A DNA stretch of 12,274 bases from DAIDAN01 sp049303335 (GTDB taxonomy: Archaea > Aenigmatarchaeota > Aenigmatarchaeia > Aenigmatarchaeales > DAIDAN01): NCBI GenBank assembly GCA_049303335.1, contig JBAQNA010000002.1, forward strand, positions 1 to 12,274, given 5' to 3'. The translations under genes and the position numbers were made by a program. Each line of letters begins with the position of its first letter. Position 1 is the first letter of the stretch. The notes under the pieces were generated by a model. That model saw only the letters and a list, made by a program, of their open reading frames with translations, did not search any database and was not told the DNA's origin. Shown piece by piece: positions 6,634 through 11,140 of the stretch.

Positions 6634-7053
6634 TTATTTTGAATCCTCCGCTTTCCCCTCCTTCACGAACTCCGCAATCGTCCTTTCCTGCGGGAGGAAT
6701 TTCGTCCGCGCGCCCTTCATAGTGCCGGAAACGCCGAGTATTTTTATCGCCACGCGAACGTCGCCGATGCGCTGTATCAGGATGAGCGCGGAGCGAACGT
6801 GCTCCACGTAATCGTGCGCGCATTTTATGGTTCCGGTCTGCTTCGCGTCGTCGTATGTGTCCTTCATTATCCAGACGCGCATTTTCGCGGAATCAAGCTC
6901 GCCGAGAAAATTCAATATGGAATTCCAGAGCGCGCTGTTCAGGTCGGAAAAAAGAAGCTTCTGCTCTGAAATGACCTGGTAGGCGACATACCTGTTTTTC
7001 TCCCGCAGCGTCGCCGGCAAGAATTTCGGCCTGCTTATTTTTGGCTTGTCCAT
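6634..7053 (-). CDS. rnp2: RNase P protein component 2 (Pop5/Rpp14 family)
   Basis: A 139-aa protein. The N-terminal REKNRYVAYQVISE, the middle WNSILNFLGELDSAKMRVWIM and the C-terminal RVAIKILGVSGTMKGAR match the Pop5 family of archaeal RNase P. In the family it pairs with Rpp30 and helps the RNase P RNA cleave 5' leaders from pre-tRNAs. The start ATG 7053 has GTGAT 4 nt upstream; the TGA stop of the preceding tRNA-binding gene lies within that GTGAT, so the two are tightly coupled. The last ~20 residues (EFVKEGKAEDSK) are a charged tail. The gene keeps its usual order after Rpp30 and before PsmA, but with three inserted genes before PsmA. Confidence 0.93.
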   Translation of the reverse strand: MDKPKISRPKFLPATLREKNRYVAYQVISEQKLLFSDLNSALWNSILNFLGELDSAKMRVWIMKDTYDDAKQTGTIKCAHDYVEHVRSALILIQRIGDVRVAIKILGVSGTMKGARTKFLPQERTIAEFVKEGKAEDSK

Positions 7054-7057
7054 AAAA

Positions 7058-7393
7058 TCACTTTATTAACGTTCCTGTTTCAATATCTTTCTGAACCGTA
7101 AGAAGAACACATTCACTTCCATCATCCTTCTCTGCGCAGAGCAACATGCCTTCCGATATTTCGCCTCCAAACTTTGACGGCTTCAAGTTCATGAGAACTA
7201 TTATTTTCTGGTTTTTCAACTCTTCTTCAGTGTAATATGGAACAAGGCTCGTAACAATTTGGACAGGCTTTTCCCTTCCGATATCAATCTGAAGCATGTA
7301 GAGTTTTTTCGTTTTCGGAATTTTTTCAGCTTCCAAAATCCTGCCGACTCTTATCTCGGTCTTTTTCCAATCCTCAAAACTTATGCTTTCCAT
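7058..7393 (-). CDS. MetRS-beta-like tRNA-binding domain protein
   Basis: The form from ATG 7393 is 111 aa, the usual size of free-standing tRNA-binding OB-fold proteins related to the C-terminal domain of methionyl-tRNA synthetase. It opens FEDWKKTEIRVGRILEAEKIPKTKKLYMLQIDIG and continues with IVTSLVPYYTEEELKNQ, MNLKPSKFGGEISEGMLLCA, all typical. In the family, such proteins bind tRNA and can assist MetRS. The start is uncertain: an in-frame extension to TTG 7489 would add 32 residues, including a 7-residue tandem repeat, and ATG 7402 is a further option. Its stop codon lies inside the ribosome binding site of Pop5. Its place between Rpp30 and Pop5 puts a tRNA-binding protein next to two RNase P proteins. 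Confidence 0.9.
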   Translation of the reverse strand: MESISFEDWKKTEIRVGRILEAEKIPKTKKLYMLQIDIGREKPVQIVTSLVPYYTEEELKNQKIIVLMNLKPSKFGGEISEGMLLCAEKDDGSECVLLTVQKDIETGTLIK

Positions 7394-7506
7394 TTTTACC
7401 ATCTTCAATATGGTTCGAATTTCAGTTGCGCTCTTTCTGTTTTCTGTTGCACTTTTTCCGATATAATCGGCGAACCGTATTTTTTTCAAATTCGATTAAT
7501 ATCGTT

Positions 7507-8235
7507 TCATTCAACAATCTCCACGCCTTTCACAGGCGCTTTTCCCGAGAGTTTCGCCTTGTTCGTCTCGACGATTTTTTCCGGAATTTCCGAAACCGTG
7601 TTTATGGCGTCGCCAAGCTCCATTCCCAGAACGTTCGCTATCGAGGCGAGAGCGCGCGGATCGCGGACATCCCATATTGATTGCGCGGCAGAGCAAGCCA
7701 CTACAGGTGCTTTCAACTCCTGCGCCAGTCTTATGTTTTCCGCAATGTGCGAAAGTATGAAAACCCTCGGCTTCCTGTAGCCTTCCAGAATTTCGCGGAA
7801 GTTTATCTGGATTGCGACGTTGTTCTCGCGCGCCTGCGCGAGGCAGAATTCGTCAAGGCCGCAGTCGGTTCTTCCCAATTCCGGATGCGCAAGAATGTCC
7901 ACCTTCGGGTTCTGGCAGGCCGCGCGGTTCACGTTGTAGTCCCCGCCGTGCGCAACAAGTATCTGCACGTGCTCGCGGATTTTCGACACCAGCCTGCCGA
8001 GCTCGTTCTGGTTTTTCGGCTGGATTTCCGTTCCGGAAAAGATTTCTATTCCGGAATTTTTCTGCGCAGTCTTTATCGCGCTCTGCTGCTGTTTGAATTT
8101 TACCATGTCCTGAAAATGGTCGCACACTGCTATGCCGTCCCATCCGAACTTTTCCGCGGTCTTCGCCATCTCCTCAACGGAGTTTGCGCCGGAGGACTGG
8201 TTTGTGTGGACGTGCAGGTCGTAGTATTTGGACAT
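7507..8235 (-). CDS. rnp3: RNase P protein component 3 (Rpp30/Rpp1, PHP-like fold)
   Basis: A 242-aa protein with the PHP-type start YYDLHVHTNQSSGANS (DLHVHT at 6-11) and the TIM-barrel pattern of archaeal Rpp30: WDGIAVCDHF, GTEIQPKN, ILVAHGGDYNVNRAAC, DILAHPELGR, VAIQINFREIL, and the late SAAQSIWDVRDPRAL. In archaeal RNase P it partners Pop5, encoded two genes downstream. It is slightly longer than many homologues because of a C-terminal tail (SGKAPVKGVEIVE). ATG 8235 has AGGTAAG upstream as a plausible ribosome binding site. It heads the minus-strand series Rpp30, tRNA-binding protein, Pop5. A palindromic TATA-like box at 8291-8298 lies between it and a divergent small membrane-protein gene. 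Confidence 0.92.
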   Translation of the reverse strand: MSKYYDLHVHTNQSSGANSVEEMAKTAEKFGWDGIAVCDHFQDMVKFKQQQSAIKTAQKNSGIEIFSGTEIQPKNQNELGRLVSKIREHVQILVAHGGDYNVNRAACQNPKVDILAHPELGRTDCGLDEFCLAQARENNVAIQINFREILEGYRKPRVFILSHIAENIRLAQELKAPVVACSAAQSIWDVRDPRALASIANVLGMELGDAINTVSEIPEKIVETNKAKLSGKAPVKGVEIVE

Positions 8236-8290
8236 AAAACTTACCTGATAAAAATAGGCAGAACAGAGTTAAAAAGGGCGATATTTTCAT

Positions 8291-8298
8291 ATTTAAAT
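8291..8298. promoter_or_regulatory. Palindromic TATA-like box between rnp3 and the 85-aa gene
   Basis: ATTTAAAT is centred at 8294.5. Read leftward it would give rnp3 a leader of about 33 nt; read rightward it would give the 85-aa gene a leader of about 20 nt containing GGTGGT. It is the only strong TATA-like element in the gap, so it may serve both directions. Confidence 0.45.
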
Positions 8299-8339
8299 AA
8301 TTTTGATGTAATAATATTGATAATAAGAAGGTGGTTAAA

Positions 8340-8597
8340 ATGGAAGATATTTTGTATGTTACGGCAGGCATAGTCGGCGCTGGATTGGCGGGATTTGCCG
8401 CCAGATATATCAAGGTAGAGTTAATTGATTATAAAATAAGGATGAATGAACTTTCAAGACGGCTTGCAATTAAGGGTGATGAAGCCATAAAAGAAATTAG
8501 AGATTATTATAATTGTGATAGCTTATTAGAAAAAGTTCTCGACTTGGGTGATACATTAGCTACGAGAAGATTCCTAAAAGACAGAAATGCTCTTTAA
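8340..8597 (+). CDS. Hypothetical small membrane-anchored protein
   Basis: An 85-aa protein of no family that I recognise. One N-terminal hydrophobic segment (about 5-23, LYVTAGIVGAGLAGFAARYI) is Gly/Ala-rich and could be a membrane anchor. The remainder is charged and helical (KIRMNELSRRLAIKGDEAIKEIRDYYNCDSLLEKVL). ATG 8340 is chosen over GTG 8331 because GAAGGTGGT sits just upstream of the ATG and overlaps the GTG. It is AT-rich, lies between rnp3 and rpsJ, and runs against their direction. It ends 39 nt from the convergent rpsJ. Confidence 0.7.
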   Translation: MEDILYVTAGIVGAGLAGFAARYIKVELIDYKIRMNELSRRLAIKGDEAIKEIRDYYNCDSLLEKVLDLGDTLATRRFLKDRNAL

Positions 8598-8636
8598 TGT
8601 TGAATTCTGTTGCTTGTCTACAAATTAGAAAATTCA

Positions 8637-8957
8637 TTAATCCTTCAATTCGATAGAAATCTGCACGCCATCCGGGATTTGCACCCTCATTATTTGTCGC
8701 AACGTTCTTTCGTCGGCGCCCACGTCAATCACGCGCTTGTGTATGCGCATCTCAAAGCGGTCCCACGAGGCGTTTCCGTGGCCTGTGCCGTCGCCGCACG
8801 GCGTCTTCATTGTCGTGATTTTCAGCTTCTTTGTCGGCAGCGGAATCGGACCGTGAAGAGCTACGCCGAACTTGGATGCTATCTCCTTCACTTCGCCGCA
8901 TATCGCATCAAGCTTCTCAACGCTCGTGCTCGACAATTTTATTCTTGCTTTTTGCAT
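8637..8957 (-). CDS. rpsJ: Small ribosomal subunit protein uS10
   Basis: A 106-aa protein with clear archaeal S10 features: KARIKLSSTSVEKLDAIC at the N-terminus, GPIPLPTKKLKITTMKTP in the middle, and WDRFEMRIHKRVIDV. In the family it binds the 3' domain of 16S rRNA in the small-subunit head. The loop CGDGTGHGNAS looks a few residues longer than is usual between the two blocks. ATG 8957 has GTGAT 5 nt upstream; the GTG at 8966 is part of that site. A 27-codon reading frame with its own good ribosome binding site starts upstream and overlaps this start in another frame. The gene is separate from any elongation-factor gene in this window. Confidence 0.96.
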   Translation of the reverse strand: MQKARIKLSSTSVEKLDAICGEVKEIASKFGVALHGPIPLPTKKLKITTMKTPCGDGTGHGNASWDRFEMRIHKRVIDVGADERTLRQIMRVQIPDGVQISIELKD

Positions 8958-9000
8958 AAAAATCACTTCGACTCTTCAAAACAACATATCTGAATGTCAT
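8917..9000 (-). CDS. Possible upstream ORF (27 aa) overlapping the rpsJ start
   Basis: ATG 9000 is preceded by AAGGTGAGAA, one of the best ribosome binding sites in the window. The frame runs 27 codons (starting MTFRYVVLKSRSDF) to a TGA inside rpsJ, in a frame different from rpsJ. It spans the rpsJ ribosome binding site and start. An upstream TATA-like box would start the mRNA about 20 nt before it. It may be a leader peptide coupling or limiting rpsJ translation; no conservation can be tested here. Confidence 0.4.
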   Translation of the reverse strand: MTFRYVVLKSRSDFYAKSKNKIVEHER

Positions 9001-9042
9001 TTCTCACCTTCAAATTCGCTCTATCTAATGGATTGATAAAGT

Positions 9043-9050
9043 ATTTAAAT
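9043..9050 (-). promoter_or_regulatory. TATA-like box for rpsJ in an 18-nt palindrome
   Basis: ATTTAAAT lies at the centre of the perfect palindrome AAAGTATTTAAATACTTT (9038-9055). Initiation about 26 nt downstream (near 9021) gives a short leader before the upstream ORF, and about 64 nt before the rpsJ start. Confidence 0.5.
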
Positions 9051-9051
9051 A

Positions 9052-9220
9052 CTTTCCGAACTCTGTGAGGAAAGTATGAGACGTAGTTGAGGCACTTTCC
9101 GCAAGAAAAGAACGGGATGAAATCGAAATTCTTGCGAACGGAACGACAAAGAACGAAACACAGTTGAAGCTCTTTCCGAACGCCGTGAGGAAAGTGCAAG
9201 ATGAAGCGAAGCGGAATCGC
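9052..9220. repeat. Imperfect hairpin repeats in a non-coding stretch
   Basis: No convincing gene lies between the upstream ORF (9000) and tRNA-Thr (9275). A 24-nt element at 9052-9075 recurs at 9172-9195 with two mismatches, exactly 120 nt away. Each folds as CTTTCC / GGAAAG around an 11-nt loop of type GAAC-N-C-N-GTGA. A second similarity pairs AGTTGAGGCACTTTCCG (9085-9101) with AGTTGAAGCTCTTTCCG (9162-9178). CGCAAGAA (9100-9107) pairs with TTCTTGCG (9129-9136), and GCACTTTCC (9092-9100) can pair with GGAAAGTGC (9189-9197). This is either a structured RNA or a degenerate spacer repeat; its transcription is unknown. Confidence 0.55.
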
Positions 9221-9248
9221 ATCGGTTTGTGAGCGGATAAACAAGTGC

Positions 9249-9253
9249 AAAAA
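9249..9253 (-). terminator. Possible T-tract terminator after tRNA-Thr
   Basis: On the minus strand TTTTT lies about 22 nt after the CCA end of tRNA-Thr. Archaeal RNA polymerase can stop at such short T runs, but this is weak evidence. Confidence 0.3.
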
Positions 9254-9274
9254 CGGATTTGAAGCAGTTATGTG

Positions 9275-9422
9275 TGGAGCCCTGAGCCGGGATCGAACCG
9301 GCGACTTGCTGCTTACAAGGCAGCCGCTCTACCAAATTCTCAAGCCTTTTTCAATTTGATTTCTTTCTTTTTCGCAGGCGTTTTTCTTTTGAAAAGAAAA
9401 AGACCTTCTGAGCCATCAGGGC
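9275..9422 (-). tRNA. tRNA-Thr(UGU) with a D-loop intron
   Basis: The exons join to a complete tRNA. Acceptor GCCCTGA (9422-9416) pairs perfectly with TCAGGGC (9285-9279), with discriminator T and an encoded CCA (9277-9275). The D stem is GCTC/GAGC. Anticodon stem GCTGC/GCAGC encloses loop CTTGTAA, giving anticodon TGT for threonine ACA codons. The T arm is GCCGG-TTCGATC-CCGGC. The gene is interrupted within the D loop rather than next to the anticodon. The mature D loop would read AGATTTGGTA whichever bulge position is cut. A TATA-like box lies about 30 nt upstream, so it may be transcribed separately from tRNA-Trp. Confidence 0.92.
9337..9406 (-). other. 70-nt bulge-helix-bulge intron in the tRNA-Thr D loop
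   Basis: The junctions fold as a bulge-helix-bulge substrate of the archaeal splicing endonuclease. The 4-bp core pairs exon CTCA (9412-9409) with intron TGAG (9342-9339). The 3-nt bulges are GAA (9408-9406) and AAT (9338-9336). The inner helix pairs GGTCTTTTTC with GAAAAAGGCT over 10 bp, with G.U pairs. The outer helix is weak. The 5' arm can instead form a local hairpin, TTTTTCTTTT with AAAAGAAAAA, which would compete with the inner helix. Confidence 0.82.
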
Positions 9423-9447
9423 GTTTCGTATTTAATAAAATAATTCA

Positions 9448-9455
9448 AGATTTAA
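9448..9455 (-). promoter_or_regulatory. TATA-like box for tRNA-Thr
   Basis: GTTTAAAT on the minus strand is centred about 30 nt before the 5' end of tRNA-Thr, in the 41-nt gap after tRNA-Trp. It suggests separate initiation for tRNA-Thr. Confidence 0.4.
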
Positions 9456-9501
9456 ACTTATTTTGGTGGGGTCGGAGAGATTCGAACTCCCGTCTACTGG
9501 T

Positions 9502-9659
9502 TTCTCCTTGCGGCATTTCTGCCAAAACCAACACTCATATCATCGGAAACTTTTTCAGTTTCCTCAACGCTCCAGTAATATTTTACTTCTATATCGTTCT
9601 TTTTTGAACAATATGCCTTTCTTTTGCTAAAGGTTTTCTTTCGCGAAAGAAAACCTTTT
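9502..9659 (-). other. 158-nt intron of tRNA-Trp
   Basis: The splice junctions show the anticodon stem as outer helix, a 4-bp core of exon CTCC (9665-9662) with intron GGAG (9507-9504), and 3-nt bulges AGA (9661-9659) and AAA (9503-9501). No matching inner helix is visible. Instead, a perfect 30-nt palindrome (9629-9658) would form a long hairpin directly at the 5' splice site. Further inside are a 9-bp hairpin (ATATTGTTC with GAACGATAT, loop AAAAAA), a C'/D'-like guide motif, and a GGCA-GAAA-TGCC hairpin with a GNRA loop (9523-9512). Confidence 0.85.
9537..9575 (-). ncRNA. C'/D'-type guide motif for C34 methylation inside the tRNA-Trp intron
   Basis: Guide CTGGAGC (9575-9569) is perfectly complementary to exon nucleotides 31-37 (GCTCCAG). 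One base later comes TTGA (9567-9564), a D'-like box. The fifth nucleotide upstream of it pairs with C34, as the D+5 rule for 2'-O-methylation requires. A 7-bp apical hairpin (GGAAACT with AGTTTCC) follows, then one base, then ATGATAT (9543-9537), a degenerate C' box with the UGAU core. D', hairpin, one base and C' match the geometry of archaeal box C/D kink-turns bound by L7Ae. Outer C and D boxes are not evident. Trp introns that guide C34 methylation are known in euryarchaea; this is a variant by inference. Confidence 0.7.
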
Positions 9660-9725
9660 CTGGAGCCAGCTATCCTACCTGACTAGACTACGACCCCTCA
9701 ATCCGAAAATTGCGCTTTAACGCTT

Positions 9726-9734
9726 TTATAGCTT
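9726..9734 (-). promoter_or_regulatory. TATA-like box for tRNA-Trp
   Basis: CTATAAAAG on the minus strand is centred about 33 nt before the tRNA-Trp 5' end. It contains the last codon and TAA stop of the DUF488 gene. Confidence 0.5.
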
Positions 9735-10250
9735 TGTGGCGGGATAGAAGATTCTTCCGTCCCTGACTTTCGCGAATTCCGTCATCTTGTGCTCGAGCAG
9801 TTTCGCGGCGGAAAGAATATGCAGGACTTTTACCCCCTTCGAGAGAAGCGCGTCCGCTATCAGCAGGCGGTGGCACCTCCACGGCAACGCTTCGGCGCAC
9901 ATTATGGCCGCGTCGTTTTCCTTTGCATAAATCATAAGGTCTTGTATTCCGTTCCAGAATTCGTTGGAATGCATATAGTCCGCAAATCCGCGGAAGCTGA
10001 GGTTTTTCCAGCCCGTGTTCAGCGAGTCCCCCGTATAATGCCGCAATCCGCCGAGCTGCGGCATATGAACATAAAGTATCTTGTTCTTTCTCAGGTATTC
10101 CTCAAGCACGCCGCCGTTATACTGCGGAACCTTTCTTGACCTCGGGACCGTGCGCACGTCTATCAGGAGCCTTATCCCGTGCGCCTTCAGCATCTCGACG
10201 AACTTTTTCTTGTCGTGAGTGGAGTGCCCGATCGTGTAGATTGTTTGCAT
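9726..10250 (-). CDS. DUF488 family protein
   Basis: A 174-aa protein with the DUF488 hallmarks: YTIGHSTHD at the N-terminus, LLIDVRTVPRSRKVPQYN (about 28-45), LGGLRHYTGDS, GFADYM, and CAEALPWRCHR (118-128) with its conserved Cys and basic residues. The biochemical role of this widespread family is not established; the conserved Cys and Arg/His could be catalytic. ATG 10250 gives the usual start MQTIYTIGHS, and a CTTAATAAAT box about 25 nt upstream fits a leaderless mRNA; the in-frame ATG at 10265 is less likely. Its stop codon lies in the TATA-like box of tRNA-Trp. It is divergent from the next gene. Confidence 0.88.
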   Translation of the reverse strand: MQTIYTIGHSTHDKKKFVEMLKAHGIRLLIDVRTVPRSRKVPQYNGGVLEEYLRKNKILYVHMPQLGGLRHYTGDSLNTGWKNLSFRGFADYMHSNEFWNGIQDLMIYAKENDAAIMCAEALPWRCHRLLIADALLSKGVKVLHILSAAKLLEHKMTEFAKVRDGRIFYPATKL

Positions 10251-10270
10251 AATAAAATATTGCATCGGTA

Positions 10271-10322
10271 ATTTATTAAGAGGAGCAAATGCCGCGCAGC
10301 GCGGTTTCGGTCAGGCTTAAAT
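10271..10322. promoter_or_regulatory. Divergent promoter region with a central GC-rich palindrome
   Basis: On the minus strand CTTAATAAAT (10280-10271) is centred 25.5 nt before ATG 10250. On the plus strand CTTAAAT (10316-10322) is centred 27 nt before ATG 10346. Both fit leaderless starts. Between them, CCGCGC-A-GCGCGG (10292-10304) is a perfect palindrome in an otherwise AT-rich gap, and could be a regulator site shared by the two genes. Confidence 0.4.
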
Positions 10323-10345
10323 CGTTTTCGGAACATTGAAATAAT

Positions 10346-11122
10346 ATGCAAGAATCTGATTCCGGCGATGTTGTAAATGCGAAGGAAGATGTGGGAAAGA
10401 GAATTTCAGCGATGGTTAGGAAATATGGCACGCCTAAGAAGGATATAGCTGCCATGATTTCTTTGGGGCTATATAATGAAAGCCAAAAAACCCCTTATAA
10501 TAATTTTTCCGTTATAAAGGATTTGCTGGCAGCGATGAAGTTTGAATACCCTTCGGCTGTGTGCGGCGACGGAACAAGTGAAGAAATTCCCATATATACA
10601 ACGCCTTTTTTAAGTGTATTTAAAATGGAAAGGCATTACAATTGTTGCGGCATAAACATGTGCACAGCGGCAGATAGAAGCAAGTTGGAAAAAATGGCAA
10701 AGAAGTATCAAATAGAAGCTGCAGAATGCAGAAAGCCTGTGGCTCTTGGAAAAAGAGCAAGGAAGAAGCCGAAAGCGCCGAATTTTCTGAAAGATATTGT
10801 TGATGGCGTGTTGGTATGCGGCAACAGCGAAGACCAAACTCTTAGCGTAAGATTTTTAAAACCTCAGGAAGGCATAGCCACTGAAGAAAAAATGCTTAAA
10901 GATTATTGCGGCAAGCACAAGTGTCCTATGAGAGACGGCTTCGGAGAAGACAGGAAAGTGTATTATATTGACGGAAAAGATTTTATCAAAACTGCCGAGA
11001 AAAAAATTAAAGAAAGCGATGTTTCCGGCGGCAGAATATTTTCGGATGTTGACAATATAGTAAAAGGAATAATAGAAAGATTTCCGCAGCATAAAGAGGA
11101 AGTTCCTCCCGAGATTGCCTGA
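10346..11122 (+). CDS. Hypothetical Cys-containing soluble protein
   Basis: A 258-aa protein that I do not recognise. The N-terminal part is helical and charged (KEDVGKRISAMVRKYGTPKKDIAAMISLGLY). A central Cys cluster reads HYNCCGINMCTAADRSKLEKMAKKY, followed by a basic linker (GKRARKKPKAPNF). The C-terminal half has VDGVLVCGNSEDQTLSVRFLKP, then DYCGKHKCPMRDGFGEDRKVYYIDGKDFI. The Cys pairs could bind a metal or Fe-S centre, but spacing alone does not show this. No membrane span is seen. The start is ATG 10346, leaderless by promoter spacing. It is divergent from DUF488 and ends 18 nt from the convergent geranylgeranyl reductase gene. Confidence 0.75.
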   Translation: MQESDSGDVVNAKEDVGKRISAMVRKYGTPKKDIAAMISLGLYNESQKTPYNNFSVIKDLLAAMKFEYPSAVCGDGTSEEIPIYTTPFLSVFKMERHYNCCGINMCTAADRSKLEKMAKKYQIEAAECRKPVALGKRARKKPKAPNFLKDIVDGVLVCGNSEDQTLSVRFLKPQEGIATEEKMLKDYCGKHKCPMRDGFGEDRKVYYIDGKDFIKTAEKKIKESDVSGGRIFSDVDNIVKGIIERFPQHKEEVPPEIA

Positions 11123-11140
11123 TTCTCTTTAATCTTAAAT

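Larger units (their letters stand above)
9464..9697 (-). tRNA. tRNA-Trp(CCA) with a long 37/38 intron
   Basis: The exons form a tRNA. Acceptor GGGGTCG (9697-9691) pairs with CGACCCC (9474-9468); the discriminator is A and CCA is encoded (9466-9464). The D arm is GTCT-AGTCAGGTA-GGAT, with G.U pairs at its ends. Anticodon stem GCTGG/CCAGT encloses loop CTCCAGA, giving anticodon CCA for tryptophan UGG codons. The T arm is GGGAG-TTCGAAT-CTCTC. The intron lies at the classic position between nucleotides 37 and 38. A TATA-like box (CTATAAAAG) is about 33 nt upstream and contains the stop codon of the DUF488 gene, so the two genes are directly abutted. Confidence 0.94.

Noticed and set aside
7812..8143. 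Arg-rich frames on both strands inside rnp3
   Set aside because: They are other-frame translations of a GC-rich part of a clear Rpp30 gene.
9052..9195. CRISPR array
   Set aside because: There are only two copies of the main repeat, 120 nt apart, with no regular spacers and no cas genes nearby.
9045..9335. Overlapping minus-strand frames of 65-96 codons across the spacer and tRNA-Thr
   Set aside because: They read through tRNA and hairpin repeats, giving Ser/Arg-rich translations with no family features.
9337..9406. Box C/D guide in the tRNA-Thr intron
   Set aside because: TTGA occurs, but there is no UGAU-type C box and no complementarity to the exons placed by the D+5 rule.
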